In this document: piece after piece, positions 5,861 to 7,018 of the stretch
Layout of the letters: each line of letters starts with the position of its first letter
How positions within the stretch are numbered: the first letter of the stretch is position 1
Assembly: GCA_013815535.1 (NCBI GenBank)
Contig: JACDGC010000192.1
Coordinates: 1-7,018, forward strand
Source of the DNA: Ktedonobacterales bacterium
GTDB taxonomy: Bacteria > Chloroflexota > Ktedonobacteria > Ktedonobacterales > JACDGC01
DNA length: 7,018 nt
Reading direction: 5' to 3'
Translations under genes and position numbers: made by a program
The notes under the pieces: model-generated
Seen by the model: only the letters and a program-made list of their open reading frames with translations
What the model was told of the DNA's origin: nothing
The model's database searches: none

Positions 5861-6286
5861 ATGATAACACAAGACATCCGGCGCGTTGAAACGGCTGCCG
5901 GGCATATCTTTCGTGCGGTACGCCGTGCCATCGGTAAGGTGCTGTTGTGGTTCGTCATCGGGTTAGGCGTGGGTGGCGGTGCGGTCGAGGGCGTGGGCGT
6001 CTTTAACCACGGCTTCAGCGCTGGCATCCAGACCCCCACCTTGCTCACCCACATTGCCGCGATCGCCTTTGGTCTGGTGCTGGCCTATGCTGCTGCGCTG
6101 ACTACGGCGGTCACGGAGGCCATCCGCGCGCTCATCGAAGCAGGCAAGGATGTGGAACAAGGTGCCGTGAAACTGGAAAAGACCGTCACGGGTGACCTTG
6201 GCAACGTTGCCAGCGGTGGTGAAGGCATCCTCGGCGGCGTCATCAAGGCCGTCGAGCAGGGTGCGCAGCGTCTCGAAGGCCGCTAA
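5861..6286 (+). CDS. Small two-helix membrane protein, paralogue 2
   Basis: 141 residues, family not recognised, and clearly related to the gene just upstream. The shared pattern is a VEGV motif in helix 1 (residues 42-45), LTH at the start of helix 2 (62-64), then Gly-Leu-Ala-rich helix residues, then IRALIEAGKDVEQGAVKLE (about 88-106), which matches the other copy's FIVLIEEVAKTTERAAVSL. Membrane helices are about 27-48 and 60-82. The loop between them is about three residues longer, and the tail about 35 residues shorter, than in paralogue 1. The ATG at 5861 follows AAAGGA (5843-5848) at 12 bases, a rather long spacing; no better start is in frame. The transcript ends at the terminator 6336-6365. 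Confidence 0.8.
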   Translation: MITQDIRRVETAAGHIFRAVRRAIGKVLLWFVIGLGVGGGAVEGVGVFNHGFSAGIQTPTLLTHIAAIAFGLVLAYAAALTTAVTEAIRALIEAGKDVEQGAVKLEKTVTGDLGNVASGGEGILGGVIKAVEQGAQRLEGR

Positions 6287-6322
6287 GAGCAGCGCAAAAC
6301 GCCCCACTGCTTCGCTCTTAGC
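6282..6322 (+). other. Nine-base-pair hairpin spanning the stop codon of paralogue 2
   Basis: GCTAAGAGC (6282-6290), which contains the TAA stop, is perfectly complementary to GCTCTTAGC (6314-6322), with a 23-base loop that itself contains a GCG/CGC mini-stem. No T-run follows directly. It sits 13 bases before the intrinsic terminator and may stabilise the transcript end. Confidence 0.4.
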
Positions 6323-6335
6323 CTCGCCAAATGCC

Positions 6336-6365
6336 AGCAGCGTCTCAAACGAGACGCTGCTTTTT
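6336..6365 (+). terminator. Strong intrinsic terminator of the membrane-protein pair
   Basis: AGCAGCGTCTC (6336-6346) and GAGACGCTGCT (6351-6361) form a perfect 11-bp stem around an AAAC loop, and the last stem T begins a run of five T residues (6361-6365). It lies 50 bases after the stop of paralogue 2. No T-run is present for the opposite strand, so it serves the plus strand. Confidence 0.9.
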
Positions 6366-6457
6366 GGTGGGCTATTCGTCGCGCACCACTTTGATGTGCG
6401 GCCAGCAAGACTGCCACGCTGGAATCATGCCAAGTGAACAGCACGCGTTGGGGCCGG

Positions 6458-7018
6458 TCAGGCGAGGTGGCTCGTGTCGCCACGCCCTGCGGCCGCCTCT
6501 TGCGCAATGGCACGGGTGGCGACCGCAGTGGCCCCAATCATCAGCACGAGTTCCACGGCGATGGTCAAGGGCGTGCTGGTGGCGAGCAGACCATCATTGC
6601 CCCAGAACACTGTCGGGGCGGATTGCCACAGGCCGATGCTCCAGCCGACCACGGCCGCCAGCATCACCCCCATCGCGATGGTGGCAAATACACCGGGTAT
6701 GAACGTGAAGCGCAACACGGGGTCGCCGATGTCGCTGCGCCCGATGGCATCGATAACTGCTGCGGTGCTGGCGATGGCCCCCACTAGGAAGATGGCAACC
6801 AACACGCCAAATGCCAGGTAGCGCCCCGGCAGCGCCTCGGTCGTGCCACCAATTTTCCCGGCTGTGAAAGCCCACAAGGTGCCGATGATCACGAGCAGCG
6901 CGATGGGGGGCACGAAAAAGCGCCCTAAGATGTCGCGGCGGTGGTGAGCCCACGCGAAACGCAAGGCAGCAAAGGCTACCGGCAAGCCGCCTACTAAAAT
7001 CGCCAATAAAGAGAGCAC
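6458..7018 (-). CDS. Multi-pass membrane protein, C-terminal part (may begin beyond right edge)
   Basis: 186 codons plus TGA (6458-6460) are visible. The first visible codon is GTG at 7018; it could be a start, but its position at the very edge and the lack of visible upstream sequence make a longer gene equally likely. About five hydrophobic spans are seen: residues 1-23, 34-53, 68-91, 104-130 and 148-170. The loop after the first span is basic (HHRRDILGR, 25-33), consistent with a cytoplasmic position under the positive-inside rule. The tail (AAAGRGDTSHLA) is soluble. I do not recognise the family and see no catalytic or transport signature. The gene converges on the membrane-protein pair. 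Confidence 0.75.
   Translation of the reverse strand: MLSLLAILVGGLPVAFAALRFAWAHHRRDILGRFFVPPIALLVIIGTLWAFTAGKIGGTTEALPGRYLAFGVLVAIFLVGAIASTAAVIDAIGRSDIGDPVLRFTFIPGVFATIAMGVMLAAVVGWSIGLWQSAPTVFWGNDGLLATSTPLTIAVELVLMIGATAVATRAIAQEAAAGRGDTSHLA

Noticed and set aside
5360..5905. Minus-strand frame of 181 codons opposite the membrane pair
   Set aside because: His/Arg-rich translation, crosses the gap between the two plus-strand genes, and no start signal; an antisense shadow.
6400..6425. CCAGC/GCTGG hairpin as a terminator for the right-edge membrane gene
   Set aside because: The stem is only 5 bp with a loop of about 11 bases and no T-run on the minus strand.

Overview
The window is about 60% G+C and holds seven recognisable genes, two cut by the window edges, plus one possible very small gene. 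A free-living bacterium, most likely a member of the Chloroflexota, is suggested by the TPR protein with a conserved Trp-Ala per repeat, the Soj/Spo0J-type parA-parB pair and the general codon usage. This is an inference from family resemblance, not a database result. No transposase, integrase, phage gene, CRISPR array, tRNA or rRNA was seen.

Layout from left to right. (1) Positions 1-1297, minus: N-terminal 432 residues of a large TPR protein with an exact 46-residue repeat, running off the left edge. (2) Positions 1298-1784: a 487-base gap with the TPR promoter, a possible 41-residue small ORF with a very good ribosome binding site, and a terminator-like hairpin pointing left. (3) Positions 1785-2423, plus: a flavin reductase-like FMN-binding protein. 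(4) Positions 2436-4161, minus: parA followed by parB, overlapping by 8 bases, an operon for chromosome segregation read from a promoter near 4250. (5) Positions 4368-4853, minus: a single-pass membrane protein resembling DUF4760, with a near-consensus promoter. (6) Positions 5282-6286, plus: two adjacent related genes for small two-helix membrane proteins of unknown function, closed by a strong intrinsic terminator. (7) Positions 6458-7018, minus: the C-terminal part of a multi-pass membrane protein, running off the right edge.

How the parts work together. ParA and ParB form one functional unit (ATPase plus centromere-binding CTPase), but no convincing parS site is present here. The tandem membrane paralogues probably share one transcript and possibly one complex. 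The remaining genes have no evident functional link to one another.

The least explained parts are the paralogous membrane pair with a conserved Glu and His in or beside the membrane helices, the small ORF at 1498-1623, and the leftward terminator in front of the flavin reductase gene. That terminator implies that parAB transcripts may run antisense through the flavin reductase gene.
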